Of a stretch of 64,000 bases of DNA, positions 34,572 through 45,112 are shown one piece after another; position 1 is the stretch's first letter, and every line of letters starts with the position of its first letter. The stretch comes from Acidobacteriota bacterium (GTDB lineage Bacteria > Acidobacteriota > Vicinamibacteria > Vicinamibacterales > SCN-69-37): the NCBI GenBank assembly GCA_020853395.1, contig JADYYY010000009.1, positions 62,001 to 126,000 of the forward strand, written 5' to 3'. The position numbers and the translations under genes were made by a program. Below the pieces are notes generated by a model. That model saw only the letters and a list, made by a program, of their open reading frames with translations, ran no database searches and had not been told where the DNA came from.

Positions 34572-35086
34572 CGATCGTTCGGCGGCTCGGCCCCCGGCGC
34601 AGGCGAATCCGCCGCGCCGGCCGCGTCGATCCTCGCGAAGAGGTCGCGCGTCGAGTGATCCTTCGGATCGCCGACGATGGCGATGCGGCCGCCGTAGCTG
34701 CGGACGACGTCCCGTTCCGGCACGGTGTCGGTGCGGTAGTCGGTCCCCTTGCAGTGGACGTCGGGCCGCAGCGCCCGCAGCAGCCGTTCGACGGTCGCCT
34801 CGGGGAAGGTCACGACGTAGTCGACGGCGCGGAGCGCCGCGACGATCTCGGCGCGCGCGGCGGCCGGCACGATGGGCCGCCCCTCGCCCTTCAGCCCGCG
34901 CACCGACGCGTCGTCGTTGACGGCGACGACGAGCCGATCGGCTTCCCGCCGCGCGCCTTCGAGGTACCGGACGTGCCCGACGTGCAGGACGTCGAAGCAG
35001 CCGTTCGCAAACGCGATCGTGCGCCCCGCACGGCGGTCCGCTTCGACCAGCGCGACGAGATCCTCGTCGGTCACGACCCGCCCCAT
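34568..35086 (-). CDS. rfaE2: D-glycero-beta-D-manno-heptose 1-phosphate adenylyltransferase
   Basis: This 172-residue nucleotidyltransferase has [13 protein letters not shown] (the HxGH motif) near residues 25-40, KGEGRPIVP, and the KGTDY motif, as in the C-terminal half of E. coli HldE. It makes ADP-heptose from heptose-1-phosphate. The domain is a separate gene here, three bases after rfaE1, not fused to the kinase as in enterics. Confidence 0.93.
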   Translation of the reverse strand: MGRVVTDEDLVALVEADRRAGRTIAFANGCFDVLHVGHVRYLEGARREADRLVVAVNDDASVRGLKGEGRPIVPAAARAEIVAALRAVDYVVTFPEATVERLLRALRPDVHCKGTDYRTDTVPERDVVRSYGGRIAIVGDPKDHSTRDLFARIDAAGAADSPAPGAEPPNDR

Positions 35087-35089
35087 GGC

Positions 35090-36148
35090 TCAGCGTGCCG
35101 CCGGCGCGCCGGGCTCACCGGCCTCGCACGCGGCAATCAACTCCTCGGCGCCGACCGTTGCGGTGCCGCGTTTCATGACGACCAGGCCGCCGGCATGGTT
35201 CGCGATCCGCGCCGCCTCGGCGAACGACGCCCCGGCGGCGAGCGAGAGCGCGAACACGACGATCACCGTGTCGCCGGCTCCCGTGACGTCGGTGACCTGA
35301 TCGGAGCCGGCGATCGGAATGTGGTCCGTCGGCCTGCCGGGCTCGAAGAGTGCCATGCCCCGGCTGCCGCGCGTGATCAGCACGGCGCGGCACCGCAGCC
35401 GATCGAGCAGCGTTCGGCCGGCGCGCTCGAGCGCCTGCCGATCGTCGTCGAGGGTCGTGCCGAGCAGCGCTTCGACCTCGGGCTCGTTCGGCGTGCAGGC
35501 GGTCATGCCGTGGAAACCGGCCAGGTCGTAGCGCGAGTCCACGAGCACGAGCGGCGCCGGCCGGCGCGCCGCGGCGAGCGCGCGCCGCCAGCGCTGCGGC
35601 GTGACGAGACCGCTGCCGTAGTCGGAGAGGACGACGACGTCGGCCCGCGCGATCGCACGGGCGAGCGCGCGTTCGACGCGCGCGCCGAGCGCGCCGGTCA
35701 CCGGCGCCGGCGCGCGATCGATGCGCACGACCTGCTGCTTGGCGGAATGGACGCCGCCGGCGAGAATCCGCGTCTTCACGGGCGTGCTGTACCGGGCCGC
35801 GCGCGCGACGCCCGCCGTGTTCACGCGGGCCGGCAGCGCGGCCAGCAGCCGTGCGCCGGCGTCATCGCGGCCGACGAGGCCGACGAGATCGACGCCGGCG
35901 CCGAGCGCGGCGGCGTTGTTGGCCGCATTGCCGGCGCCCCCCGGCACGATCTCGGTCGAGTCGTAGCTCAGGATCAGCACCGGCGCCTCGCGGGAGACGC
36001 GGTCGATCTTGCCGTAGATGAACTCGTCGGCGATGAGATCGCCGGCGACGAGCATGCGCACGCGCGAGAACCGCCGGATGAGCTCTCGAACGCCCGACGC
36101 GCCGGCGGTGCGACCGCTGGCCGTGTCGCGAGGCCGCGGCGTCCTCAT
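35090..36148 (-). CDS. rfaE1: D-glycero-beta-D-manno-heptose-7-phosphate kinase
   Basis: This 352-residue ribokinase-family (PfkB) protein has VAGDLIADEFIYGKIDRVSREAPV at the N-terminus, PGGAGNAANNAAALG, TPNEPEVEALLG, and the anion hole DVTGAGDTVI. It phosphorylates heptose-7-phosphate on C1, giving the bisphosphate for GmhB. The ATG at 36148 overlaps the gmhB stop (ATGA); the frame extends six codons upstream without support. Confidence 0.93.
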   Translation of the reverse strand: MRTPRPRDTASGRTAGASGVRELIRRFSRVRMLVAGDLIADEFIYGKIDRVSREAPVLILSYDSTEIVPGGAGNAANNAAALGAGVDLVGLVGRDDAGARLLAALPARVNTAGVARAARYSTPVKTRILAGGVHSAKQQVVRIDRAPAPVTGALGARVERALARAIARADVVVLSDYGSGLVTPQRWRRALAAARRPAPLVLVDSRYDLAGFHGMTACTPNEPEVEALLGTTLDDDRQALERAGRTLLDRLRCRAVLITRGSRGMALFEPGRPTDHIPIAGSDQVTDVTGAGDTVIVVFALSLAAGASFAEAARIANHAGGLVVMKRGTATVGAEELIAACEAGEPGAPAAR

Positions 36149-36711
36149 CGTCTGAGCAGCACCCACGAGGTGGCCTCCATCAGATCCGCGGCGATGCAGG
36201 CGGCCCCCGGCACGACGCCACCGTGCGCGCGCGCGACGCTGTCGCCGGCGCCGGTCCGCACGAGGATGCCGGTGGCGCCAGCGCTCACGGCCAATCCGAC
36301 GTCGGACTGCTTGTCGCCGATCACGAACGACCGCGCGACGTCGATGTCCAGCCGTTCGGCCGCCTGCCGAATCATGCCGGGCCTCGGCTTGCGGCAGTCG
36401 CAGTCGAGGCGCAGCGCCGGCAGGAGCGCGGCCGGATGGTGCGGGCAGTGGAACCAGCCGTCCACGTGCGCGCCGCCCGCCTCGAGGTCCTGCGCGAGCC
36501 GCGCGTGGACCTCATGGACGAACGACTCGGCGTACAGCTTCAAGCCGATGCCGCCCTGGTTCGTCGTCACGCAGACGAGGAAGCCGGCGCGGTTGAGCAG
36601 CCGAATGGCGTCGATGCTCCACGAGAACCAGTGCACCTCCTCGTGCCGGCTGAGATAGCCGACGTCGCGGAGCATCGTACCGTCGCGATCGAGGAACACC
36701 GCGCGCCGCAT
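36145..36711 (-). CDS. gmhB: Heptose-1,7-bisphosphate 7-phosphatase
   Basis: This 188-residue HAD IIIA phosphatase has FLDRDGT (residues 6-12), CVTTNQGGIG, a zinc loop (FHCPHHP ... DCDCRKP), and FVIGDKQSDVGLA as the last motif. It removes the C7 phosphate of D-manno-heptose 1,7-bisphosphate. It is four bases after waaF and coupled to rfaE1. Confidence 0.93.
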   Translation of the reverse strand: MRRAVFLDRDGTMLRDVGYLSRHEEVHWFSWSIDAIRLLNRAGFLVCVTTNQGGIGLKLYAESFVHEVHARLAQDLEAGGAHVDGWFHCPHHPAALLPALRLDCDCRKPRPGMIRQAAERLDIDVARSFVIGDKQSDVGLAVSAGATGILVRTGAGDSVARAHGGVVPGAACIAADLMEATSWVLLRR

Positions 36712-36715
36712 GCGA

Positions 36716-37759
36716 TCAGCGACCCGCCGCGGCGAGGCGCGCGACGACCGCCCGGTAGACGACGTCGACGTCGATCCGCTTCATGCACCGGTGATCGATG
36801 GGGCAATCGCGCAGGTGGCAGGGGCGGCAGAACACCGGCTCGGTGATCACGTCGTGGTCTCCAATCGGACTCGTGGCCCGCTCATCCGTCGGTCCGAAAA
36901 TCGCGACCACCGGCAGGCCGATCGCGGCCGCCAGATGCATCGCGCCAGAGTCGTTGGACACGAACGCCGACATGCGCTGCACGACGCCGGCCAGAGCGCC
37001 GAGGCTCGTGCGGCCGGTGAGATTCACCACCGCCGGCACGACGTCGGCCGCGTGCGCGCGGAGCCAGGATTCTACCGCAAGGGCCGCATCGCGATCGTGC
37101 GACGCGCCGACGAGCACGGGCGTCACGCGCGCCTGGCGGACGAGCGCCGCGATGACCGCCGCGACCCGGTCGGGCGGCCACTGCTTGGCCTGGCCGTAGG
37201 CGGCGCCGGGCGCGAACCCGACGAAGCGCGCCTCGGGCGCGACCTTCATCTGCGCGAGCAGCGCGTCGGCGCGCGCGATGCTCGGAAGCCGCGCCTCGAC
37301 GCGCGGCGCTTCCGAGGGCGCACACTCGATGCCGAGCCCGCGCACGAGGTCGCGATAGTAGTCGCTCTGGTGCGTCACGCCCTCACGCCGTGCCGGCGCG
37401 CTGCGGTGCGTGAGCAGGAGCCGGCGCCACGACCTGGCGTACCCCCATCGCTGAGGAATGCGCGCGCGGAAGAGCTGCCATGCCGACCGGAACGAGTTCG
37501 GGAACAGCAGCCCCAGCTCGAATCCCTCCCCCTCCAGGACCGCGACCGCGTCCCGCGTGCCCGCCGGCAGCTCGACGACCCGATCGGGTGCCGCGTTGGT
37601 GTCTTCGCGGAACAGCGCCGCCACCGACGGCGTCGCCGCGATCGTCAGGTGCGCCGAAGCGAAATGCCGCCGCACCGCGCCGAGCGCCGGCAGCGCCAGC
37701 ACGGCATCGCCCAGCCAGTTGGGCGGACGGACGACGAGGCGCTGAATCGATTCGGACAC
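36716..37759 (-). CDS. waaF: Lipopolysaccharide heptosyltransferase II
   Basis: This 347-residue GT9 enzyme has RPPNWLGDAVLALPALGAV at the N-terminus (heptosyltransferase II type), GFAPGAAYGQAKQWPPDR, SNDSGAMHLAAAIGLPVVAIFGPTDE, and a terminal CRPCHLRDCPIDHRC cysteine cluster. It adds the second inner-core heptose. It is separated from lpxL by a 218-base region with an AT-rich patch that probably supplies an additional promoter. Confidence 0.93.
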   Translation of the reverse strand: MSESIQRLVVRPPNWLGDAVLALPALGAVRRHFASAHLTIAATPSVAALFREDTNAAPDRVVELPAGTRDAVAVLEGEGFELGLLFPNSFRSAWQLFRARIPQRWGYARSWRRLLLTHRSAPARREGVTHQSDYYRDLVRGLGIECAPSEAPRVEARLPSIARADALLAQMKVAPEARFVGFAPGAAYGQAKQWPPDRVAAVIAALVRQARVTPVLVGASHDRDAALAVESWLRAHAADVVPAVVNLTGRTSLGALAGVVQRMSAFVSNDSGAMHLAAAIGLPVVAIFGPTDERATSPIGDHDVITEPVFCRPCHLRDCPIDHRCMKRIDVDVVYRAVVARLAAAGR

Positions 37760-37977
37760 GGCAGGGACAATCTACGATCTTCAAATCACGAATTGAATTG
37801 ACAATCGACGACAAGGGCGCCGTTCGAGGTCGCGCCGCCGTCCTCGGCGGGCGCCTCGGCGGCCGTCCAGGGCGCGACGATGAGTTCCAGTGGCTTCCGC
37901 GATCGACGGATGACCCGGCGGAGCGGACACGCTCCTGCGAAAGCGCGAACCCGGCGGGGCCCGCCGCGCGCGCAGCC
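37760..37977 (-). promoter_or_regulatory. AT-rich spacer with possible internal promoter for waaF onward
   Basis: Positions 37768-37815 are conspicuously AT-rich against a very GC-rich background. On the minus strand TTCAAT and TAGATT lie 17 bases apart, in the right orientation and about 20 bases from waaF. Neither box is a close match to consensus. The remainder of the spacer is GC-rich and shows no gene. Confidence 0.35.
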
Positions 37978-38919
37978 TCAGCTCGACTCGTCGACCGGCG
38001 ACGACCCGTGCTCGGCACGAGCGTCTGGCGCTTCCCCTTCCGGCCGCCAACGCCGGTGCATCCAGAGCCACAGGTGCGGGTACTTCCGCACGTACATCTC
38101 GAGCACGTCGCTGCAGCGCTGGGTGAGCTCCCGCACCGGATCGTCGGCACCGGCGGCCGGCGGCTCGATGGGCGGCTCGTAGATCAACCGGTAGCGTCCG
38201 CCAGGGAGCGGCAGGGCGAACGCCGGCACGATCGGCGCGCCGGTGCGCAGCGCGAGCGTAGCGAGCGCCGACGTCGTCGCCGCCGGCCGGTTGAAGAACT
38301 CGACGATGACGGCGTTGGCGTCCTGGATGTGCTGGTCGATCGGGATGCCGACCACCTCGTTCGCCGCGAGCGCCCGAAGAACCTTCCGCACGGCGCCCTG
38401 GCGGTGGATGATGCGGTTGCCGGTCGAACATCGGATCCGCTCGAGGAGCGCGTCGAGATAGGGGTTGTCGAGTGGACGGGCCAGCACCGCCATGCGCGGG
38501 AGCCGGAGCGGGTGCACGATGCCCTGCATCTCCCAGCAGCCGAAATGCCCCACGAACATGATGACGCCCTTGCCGCGCGCGAGCGCCGCGCGGATGTGGT
38601 CGTCGCCCACGAACTCCGTGCGCTCGAGCAGCGCGGCGGGTGGCAGCGTGCTCGCCTGGAGCACTTCGATCAGCAGACGTCCGAAGTGCACGAAGGTCTG
38701 TCGCGCGATGCGCCGGCACTCGCGCGGCGGCCGCACCGGAAAGGCCGCCTGCAACTGCTGCGCGGCCAGCCGGCGGTGCGGCCGATCCACGACGTACGCC
38801 GTCCACCCGACGGCCGTGCCGAGCGCGCGGGCGCCGGACACCGGCAACCACCCCGCGATCGCCCGCACGACCTGGACGAGCACGTACTCGGCGCGGTGAC
38901 GCACGTCGGTCAGCGTCAC
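37978..38919 (-). CDS. lpxL: Lipid A biosynthesis acyltransferase, LpxL/HtrB family
   Basis: This 313-residue acyltransferase has one N-terminal hydrophobic helix (about residues 14-40) and the catalytic HxxxxE as HFGCWE in FVGHFGCWEM. Later it has PIDQHIQDANAVIVEFF, TGAPIVPAFALPLPGG and YPHLWLWMHRRW. It transfers a secondary acyl chain to Kdo2-lipid IV-A or its equivalent. It begins with GTG overlapping the lpxK stop (GTGA), so the much longer in-frame reading upstream is not real. Confidence 0.9.
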   Translation of the reverse strand: MTLTDVRHRAEYVLVQVVRAIAGWLPVSGARALGTAVGWTAYVVDRPHRRLAAQQLQAAFPVRPPRECRRIARQTFVHFGRLLIEVLQASTLPPAALLERTEFVGDDHIRAALARGKGVIMFVGHFGCWEMQGIVHPLRLPRMAVLARPLDNPYLDALLERIRCSTGNRIIHRQGAVRKVLRALAANEVVGIPIDQHIQDANAVIVEFFNRPAATTSALATLALRTGAPIVPAFALPLPGGRYRLIYEPPIEPPAAGADDPVRELTQRCSDVLEMYVRKYPHLWLWMHRRWRPEGEAPDARAEHGSSPVDESS

Positions 38920-39899
38920 GCCCGCGCACTCGCGATGCGCGCGAAGAGCCAGGCGCGAAACGCCTCCGCCGGCTCGATCGTCACGCTGAGCGGCACCGCC
39001 GCGATTGGGATCGGCAGGGGCCGAAGCGGCAGCAGCCGGATGAGGTCCTTGGTGGTCGTCAGCACGCCAGCCGCCCCCGCGCGCTCGACCAGGCGAGTGA
39101 GCCGAGCGAGGTCGCGGACGTCGTACCGATGGTGGTCGCCGACGGCCATCGTCTCGGCGACGTCCCACCCGGCCTGCCTCAGCATGTGCATGAATCGGTC
39201 GGGCTGAGCGATGCCGGCCAGCGCCACGATGGGGCCAGGCGCGGTGAAGGCGTCCGCTCGCGCCGGCTCGAGCGGCGCCGGAGCGCCGATCTGACGGTGC
39301 AGGGCGAACAGCGCGGCGGATGGCGCGAGCGCTCGAACGCGAGCCATGACCGGGTCGGCGGCAGCCGCGTCGACGACGACGGCGTCGGCGCGGGCGAGCG
39401 AGGAGACGGCCGATCGCAACCGGCCGAACGGCACTCGCCGGCCGTCGAGATCCGCGGGCGTGACGATGACGATGTCGGCATCGCGCGCGATGGCCCGGTG
39501 CTGGAATCCGTCGTCGAGCAGATGGACGGTGGCGCCGAGCACGTCGGCCGAGAGCGCCGCCGCGATCGCGCGCACGTCGCAGACGACGACCGCGACGCCC
39601 GGCAGCTCGCGCGCGAGCATCAACGGCTCGTCGCCGCTCCGCGCGACGTCGGCCAGCAGGTGCCGGCCGTCGCTCACGACGACCGCGCCCTCCTGCGGCT
39701 GCGCGCGCGCGTAGCCGCGGCTGAGGATGGACGGCCGTTCGCCGGCCTCGACGAGCAGTCGGGCCACGTGCGCCACCGTCGGCGTCTTGCCGCGCCCGCC
39801 CATCGCGATGTTGCCGATCGACACGACGGGACGGGCCGAGTGGCGCGGGGTGCCGAGGGAACGGGCGCCGGAATCCGGCGGGCGATCCGGGTACGTCAC
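38916..39899 (-). CDS. lpxK: Tetraacyldisaccharide 4'-kinase
   Basis: This 327-residue kinase has the P-loop GNIAMGGRGKT at residues 29-39, SRGYAR, SGDEPLMLA, and DDGFQHRA, all typical of LpxK. It phosphorylates lipid A disaccharide. The GTG at 39899 overlaps the waaA stop (GTGA). With that start the protein lacks the N-terminal hydrophobic helix that anchors E. coli LpxK, and its P-loop sits about 20 residues earlier. An upstream start inside waaA would give no hydrophobic segment either. Confidence 0.88.
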   Translation of the reverse strand: MTYPDRPPDSGARSLGTPRHSARPVVSIGNIAMGGRGKTPTVAHVARLLVEAGERPSILSRGYARAQPQEGAVVVSDGRHLLADVARSGDEPLMLARELPGVAVVVCDVRAIAAALSADVLGATVHLLDDGFQHRAIARDADIVIVTPADLDGRRVPFGRLRSAVSSLARADAVVVDAAAADPVMARVRALAPSAALFALHRQIGAPAPLEPARADAFTAPGPIVALAGIAQPDRFMHMLRQAGWDVAETMAVGDHHRYDVRDLARLTRLVERAGAAGVLTTTKDLIRLLPLRPLPIPIAAVPLSVTIEPAEAFRAWLFARIASARA

Positions 39900-41224
39900 C
39901 TGCGTGTGAACGGCCGCACCACGCCCCGGCGGCCGGGTAGCGGCAGCAGCTCGGCGATGACGTCGAGCGTGCGCGCGTTCGCGCCGCGGTTCGCTTCGAC
40001 GAGCGCCCGGGCGGCCGCACCGAGCCTGGCGCGCTCGACGGGGTCGCCGGCCAGCCGCAGCAGGACGTCGACCAGCTCGGCGTCGCCATGGACCTGAATG
40101 GCCGCCTGATTGCGCAGGAACGTGTCGGCGATCTCCGCGAAGTTCTGCATGTGCGGACCGAAGACGATCGGGCGGCCGCACACGGCGGGTTCGAGGATGT
40201 TGTGTCCGCCCTTGGCGACGAGGCTGCCGCCGACGAAGACCACCGTCGCGATTTGGAACAGGTGCGCCAGCTCGCCCATCGTGTCGAGGATCACGACGTC
40301 GGCGCGCGGCTCGCTGTCGATCGGCAGCGCGGTCCGCCGGACGACGCGCAGGCCTTCGGCGCGGGCGAGCGCCTCGACGTCGGCGACGCGTTCGAGCTTC
40401 CGCGGCGCGATGATCGCCAGCGCATTCGGCTGCGCACGGCGGATCGCGGCGAAGGCGTCGAGCACGGGCCCTTCCTCACCCTTGAGGGTGCTGGCCGCGA
40501 TGAGCACCGGCCGGCTGGCGGGCACGCGGAAGAAGCGGAGGACCCGGCCGGCGCCGCGCCCGGCCGCCAGGGCCGGCGCCTCGAGCGAGTCGAACTTGAG
40601 GCTGCCGGTGACGAGCACGCGCGCAGGGTCGGCGCCGATGTCCACGATCCGCCGAGCCGACTCGTCGCTCTGCATGCAGAGCCGATCGACGTCGAGCAGC
40701 ACGCGCCTGAAGAACACCCGCGCGACGCGGTACCGCGGGTACGACCGCGACGAGATCCGGCCGTTCACGAGCATCGTCTTGACGCCCTTCTTCCGGCACG
40801 CCCGCAGGAGGTTGGGCCAGATCTCCGTCTCCATCATGATGAAGAGGCGCGGGCGCACGAGCGCGAGCGTGCGGTTGACGAAGAGCGGCAGGTCGAACGG
40901 GAAGAAGAAGACGCCGTCGAGCCCCTGCAGCCGCGTGCGCGCCACCTGATGCCCCGTGAGCGTCGTCGTCGAGAGGTACAGGCGATACTTGGGGTACCGC
41001 TCCCTGAGGTCGCTGATGAGGGCGCGGGCGGCGAGCGCCTCGCCCACCGACACGGCATGGATCCAGATCGAGTCGTCGCCGTCGAGGTTGAACCCGACCG
41101 GCAGCCGGCCCATGCGCTGCGTGAGGCTCCCGATGTACTTCCGGTAGCGCAGGGCCTGGTAGACGAACCAGGGCGACAGGCCGGCCGCGAGGAGCAGGAT
41201 CAGGGCGGTGTAGAGCGCGTGCAC
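39896..41224 (-). CDS. waaA: 3-deoxy-D-manno-octulosonic acid (Kdo) transferase
   Basis: This 442-residue GT30 enzyme has an N-terminal membrane anchor (residues 4-22), then IWIHAVSVGEALAARAL with the catalytic Glu, METEIWPNLLR, VNGRISSRSYPRY and VFVGGSLVAKGGHNILEPAVCGRP. It adds Kdo to lipid A. It is the first gene of the operon and divergent from gap, with 74 bases between the starts, where no clear box on this strand is seen. Confidence 0.94.
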   Translation of the reverse strand: MHALYTALILLLAAGLSPWFVYQALRYRKYIGSLTQRMGRLPVGFNLDGDDSIWIHAVSVGEALAARALISDLRERYPKYRLYLSTTTLTGHQVARTRLQGLDGVFFFPFDLPLFVNRTLALVRPRLFIMMETEIWPNLLRACRKKGVKTMLVNGRISSRSYPRYRVARVFFRRVLLDVDRLCMQSDESARRIVDIGADPARVLVTGSLKFDSLEAPALAAGRGAGRVLRFFRVPASRPVLIAASTLKGEEGPVLDAFAAIRRAQPNALAIIAPRKLERVADVEALARAEGLRVVRRTALPIDSEPRADVVILDTMGELAHLFQIATVVFVGGSLVAKGGHNILEPAVCGRPIVFGPHMQNFAEIADTFLRNQAAIQVHGDAELVDVLLRLAGDPVERARLGAAARALVEANRGANARTLDVIAELLPLPGRRGVVRPFTRR

Positions 41225-42306
<1,082 letters not shown>

Positions 42307-42309
42307 GCC

Positions 42310-43482
42310 ATGCGCACGATTCGCGACCTCGCGCTCGAGGGGCGCCGTGTGTTCGTCCGGGTCGACTTCAACGTCCCCATCGAGCACGGGCGCATCACCG
42401 ACGACACGCGGATCCGCGCCGCGCTGCCGACGATCACCTACGCGCTCGGGCAGGGGGCGACCGTGATTCTCGCCTCGCACCTGGGCCGGCCGAAGGGCAA
42501 ACCGAAGCCCGAGTTCAGCCTGAAACCGGTCGCCGAGCACCTCGGCACGCTCCTCGAGCGGCCGGTGGCCTTCGCGCCCGACTGCATCGGGCCGGCGGCG
42601 GCCGAGACGATCGCGGCGCATCCGGGCGGCGTGATCGTGCTGGAGAACCTGCGCTTCCACGCCGAGGAAGAAGCGAACGACCCGGCGTTCGCGAAGGCGC
42701 TCGCGGATCTGGCGGACGTGTACGTCAACGACGCGTTCGGGTCGGCGCACCGCGCGCACGCCTCGACCGAAGGGATCGTGCACCACGTGACGACATCGGC
42801 CGCCGGGTTCCTGATGGCCGCCGAAGTCGAGTATCTCGGGCGGGCGCTCCACGATCCCGAGCGTCCGTTCGTCGCGATCCTCGGCGGCGCGAAGGTGTCG
42901 GACAAGCTCGAGGTGATCGAGAACCTGCTCACGAAGGTCGACGCGCTCGTCATCGGCGGCGCGATGGCCTACACGTTCCTGAAGGCGGCCGGCCAGCCGG
43001 TCGGCAAGTCGCTCGTCGAGGAGAACTTGATCGACACGGCGAGGACGCTGACCGCGCGCGCGGCCGCGCACGGCATCACGGTCGAGCTGCCGGTCGATCA
43101 CGTGGTCGCGCCGAAGCTCGAGGCGGGCGCGCCGGCGGCCACGCTCGCCGTGGGCGATCCGGCGATCGGCGACCGCATGGGGCTCGACATCGGCCCGGAG
43201 ACGGTGGCGCGCTACGCTGACGTCATCGGCCGGGCGAAGACGGTCGTCTGGAACGGGCCGATGGGCGTGTTCGAGATTCCGGCGTTCGCCAACGGGACGA
43301 TCGGCGTCGCCAAGGCGGTCGCCAACGTCCACGGCACGACGATCATCGGCGGCGGCGACTCGGTCGCGGCGGTGACGCAGGCCGGCGTCGCGGACAAGAT
43401 GACGCACATCTCGACCGGCGGCGGCGCCTCGCTCGAGTTCCTCGGCGGCCAGCAACTGCCGGGCGTCGAAGCGCTCGGATGA
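42310..43482 (+). CDS. pgk: Phosphoglycerate kinase
   Basis: This 390-residue PGK has [29 protein letters not shown]-type N-terminus (Asp and Arg substrate residues), [34 protein letters not shown] and the ADP-binding WNGPMGVFE and GGGDSVAAV. It makes ATP from 1,3-bisphosphoglycerate. It forms an operon with gap upstream; a 154-base gap of palindromic repeats separates it from tpiA. Confidence 0.96.
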   Translation: MRTIRDLALEGRRVFVRVDFNVPIEHGRITDDTRIRAALPTITYALGQGATVILASHLGRPKGKPKPEFSLKPVAEHLGTLLERPVAFAPDCIGPAAAETIAAHPGGVIVLENLRFHAEEEANDPAFAKALADLADVYVNDAFGSAHRAHASTEGIVHHVTTSAAGFLMAAEVEYLGRALHDPERPFVAILGGAKVSDKLEVIENLLTKVDALVIGGAMAYTFLKAAGQPVGKSLVEENLIDTARTLTARAAAHGITVELPVDHVVAPKLEAGAPAATLAVGDPAIGDRMGLDIGPETVARYADVIGRAKTVVWNGPMGVFEIPAFANGTIGVAKAVANVHGTTIIGGGDSVAAVTQAGVADKMTHISTGGGASLEFLGGQQLPGVEALG

Positions 43483-43494
43483 GCGGCGACTGTG

Positions 43495-43620
43495 GCGGGC
43501 GGGCGTCGGCCCGCCCGCGCACCGAGCACCCGAAGTAGGCGGCCGCAACCGCAGTAGGCGGCGGGCTTCAGCCCGCCGCGCGCCCTGCGGGGCTGAAAGT
43601 CCCGCGGCTTCAGTACCGAA
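43495..43620. repeat. GC-rich palindromic repeat cluster between pgk and tpiA
   Basis: Two perfect hairpins occur in the 154-base gap: GCGGGCGGGC-GTCG-GCCCGCCCGC at 43495-43518 and a second at 43558-43579 with GGCGGGC ... GCCCGCC arms. The unit GTAGGCGG recurs at 43535 and 43554. A third GGGCTGAAAGTCCC-type stem follows. The layout is that of REP-type intergenic elements and may affect mRNA stability within the operon. Confidence 0.6.
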
Positions 43621-43636
43621 AGGCAGGCTCCCCACG

Positions 43637-44416
43637 ATGCGTGTTCCCGTTCTGGCTGCCAACTGGAAGATGTTCAAGACCAACCGCGAGACGCTCGCCT
43701 ACCTGCGGGAGTTCAGCGCGCTCGTCAAACACGTCGACGGCGTCGAGATCGTCGTCGCGCCGCCGCTCACGTCGATCGCCACGGCGGTCGAGGCCGCGCG
43801 CAATACGTCGATCGGCATCGCCGCGCAGAACCTGCACTTCGAGAAGCAGGGCGCGTTCACCGGCGAGGTGAGCGCGGCGATGATCAAGGACGCCGGCGCC
43901 GGCTACGTCATCATCGGCCACTCGGAGCGGCGCCGGATGTTCGGCGACACGGACGCCTGGGTCAACCGGAAGCTCCGCGCGGCGCTCGAGGCCGAGCTCA
44001 TCCCTATCGTCTGCATCGGCGAGACGCTCGAAGAGCGCGAGGCTGGCCAGATGCCGGCGGTCCTCGACCGGCAGATCAAGGATGGGCTGGCCGGCTGCAC
44101 GCCGGCCGAGCTCGCCGGGCTCGTCATCGCCTACGAGCCGGTCTGGGCCATCGGCACCGGCAAGAACGCCACGCCGGCCGAAGCCGACGAGGCGCACCGC
44201 TACGTCCGCGGCCGGCTGCGCGAGTGGTTCAGCCCCGACGCGGCGGCCGCCTGCCGCGTGCTGTACGGCGGGTCGGTCAAGCCCGACAACGTGAAGGAGC
44301 TGATGGCGCTCCCCGACGTCGACGGCGCCCTGGTCGGCGGCGCCAGCCTCGAGGTCGCGAGCTTCTTCAAGATCGTGCAGAACGGCCGGGACGGGCATCG
44401 CGCGGCGACGCACTGA
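43637..44416 (+). CDS. tpiA: Triosephosphate isomerase
   Basis: This 259-residue TIM barrel has [13 protein letters not shown] with the substrate Lys near residue 12, [11 protein letters not shown] with the catalytic His, [16 protein letters not shown] with the catalytic Glu and the flexible loop, and YGGSVKPDN for phosphate. It interconverts dihydroxyacetone phosphate and glyceraldehyde-3-phosphate. The short hydrophilic C-terminal tail ([11 protein letters not shown]) is slightly longer than usual. Confidence 0.96.
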   Translation: MRVPVLAANWKMFKTNRETLAYLREFSALVKHVDGVEIVVAPPLTSIATAVEAARNTSIGIAAQNLHFEKQGAFTGEVSAAMIKDAGAGYVIIGHSERRRMFGDTDAWVNRKLRAALEAELIPIVCIGETLEEREAGQMPAVLDRQIKDGLAGCTPAELAGLVIAYEPVWAIGTGKNATPAEADEAHRYVRGRLREWFSPDAAAACRVLYGGSVKPDNVKELMALPDVDGALVGGASLEVASFFKIVQNGRDGHRAATH

Positions 44417-44428
44417 GGCGCCGGCTGC

Positions 44429-44500
44429 GTAGGTGCCCGGCCCGCCCGGGCGACCGTGTGCGTGGGCGCCCGCTGTGTAGGCGCCCGCCCGGGCGCCAGG
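44429..44500. repeat. Palindromic repeats between tpiA and secG
   Basis: GTAGGTGCCCGG and GTAGGCGCCCG starts are followed by self-complementary arms; the second, at 44480-44497, has GGCGCCC and GGGCGCC arms. They resemble the GTAGGCGG-led repeats on the other side of tpiA, so the same element family flanks the gene. Confidence 0.55.
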
Positions 44501-44573
44501 CCCGCGGATGCCGTTCGGTGACGAGCTGACGTCCCCGGCCGTCCATGCGAAGCGCCTGTATACTGATTCGTCT

Positions 44574-45044
44574 ATGCTCTACTACCTCGTCGTCGCCATC
44601 TACGTCCTGGTGTCGTTGCTGCTGCTGGTCGTGATCCTGCTGCAGCAGGGGAAGGGCGGCGACATCGCCGCGGCGTTCGGCGGCGCGAGCAGCCAGACCG
44701 CCTTCGGGGCCCGGGCGGGCGCCACGGTGTTGACGCGCGCGACGACGATCCTTGGATCGCTGTTCTTGGTGGGCGCCTTCGCGCTCACGTTGATGGGACG
44801 CAGCGGCGGCGGATCGGTGGTGAGCGGCGTCGGCGGCCCGGCGCAGCAGGCCGCCCCAGCGCTGCCGATGCCCACGCTGCCGTCGACTCCGCCCGCGACG
44901 CCGCCCGCCGGCGGCGCGAGCCAGACACCGGCACAGGGTACGCCGGCGGCGCCCGCCACACCCGCGCCGAACGCGCCGCAGTCGCCCGCGCAGAACGCAC
45001 CCGTGCAGCAGCCGGCGCCGGCCGGCGGACCGTCAGGACGATAG
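44574..45044 (+). CDS. secG: Preprotein translocase subunit SecG
   Basis: This 156-residue SecG has two membrane helices (about residues 3-22 and 52-70) separated by the conserved LLQQGKGGDIAAAFGGASSQTAFGARAGATVLTRAT-type loop, here the QQGKGGD and GGASSQ motifs. The C-terminal about 80 residues are Ala/Pro/Gln-rich, a disordered extension absent from E. coli SecG. It supports SecYEG export. TATACT at 44559-44564 ends nine bases before the ATG and could be a -10 for a leaderless or very short transcript. secG behind gap-pgk-tpiA is a widespread gene order. Confidence 0.93.
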   Translation: MLYYLVVAIYVLVSLLLLVVILLQQGKGGDIAAAFGGASSQTAFGARAGATVLTRATTILGSLFLVGAFALTLMGRSGGGSVVSGVGGPAQQAAPALPMPTLPSTPPATPPAGGASQTPAQGTPAAPATPAPNAPQSPAQNAPVQQPAPAGGPSGR

Positions 45045-45060
45045 CCCGTCCATGGCTCCA

Positions 45061-45092
45061 GGCCATGGGCACACGCAAGTTCGCCCATGGCC
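45061..45092 (+). terminator. Perfect hairpin behind secG (terminator-like, no T-run)
   Basis: GGCCATGGGC (45061-45070) and GCCCATGGCC (45083-45092) are perfect inverted repeats separated by 12 bases. A further CCATGG at 45050-45055 can compete for pairing. No uridine tract follows directly, so a Rho-independent end is uncertain. Confidence 0.4.
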
Positions 45093-45112
45093 CTCGAGCC
45101 GTTCGGTCCCGT

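Noticed and set aside
37978-40089. A fused LpxK-LpxL-like 703-codon protein
   Set aside because: The upstream part is out of frame with lpxK and Arg-rich; lpxL starts at the GTG at 38919 in the lpxK stop.
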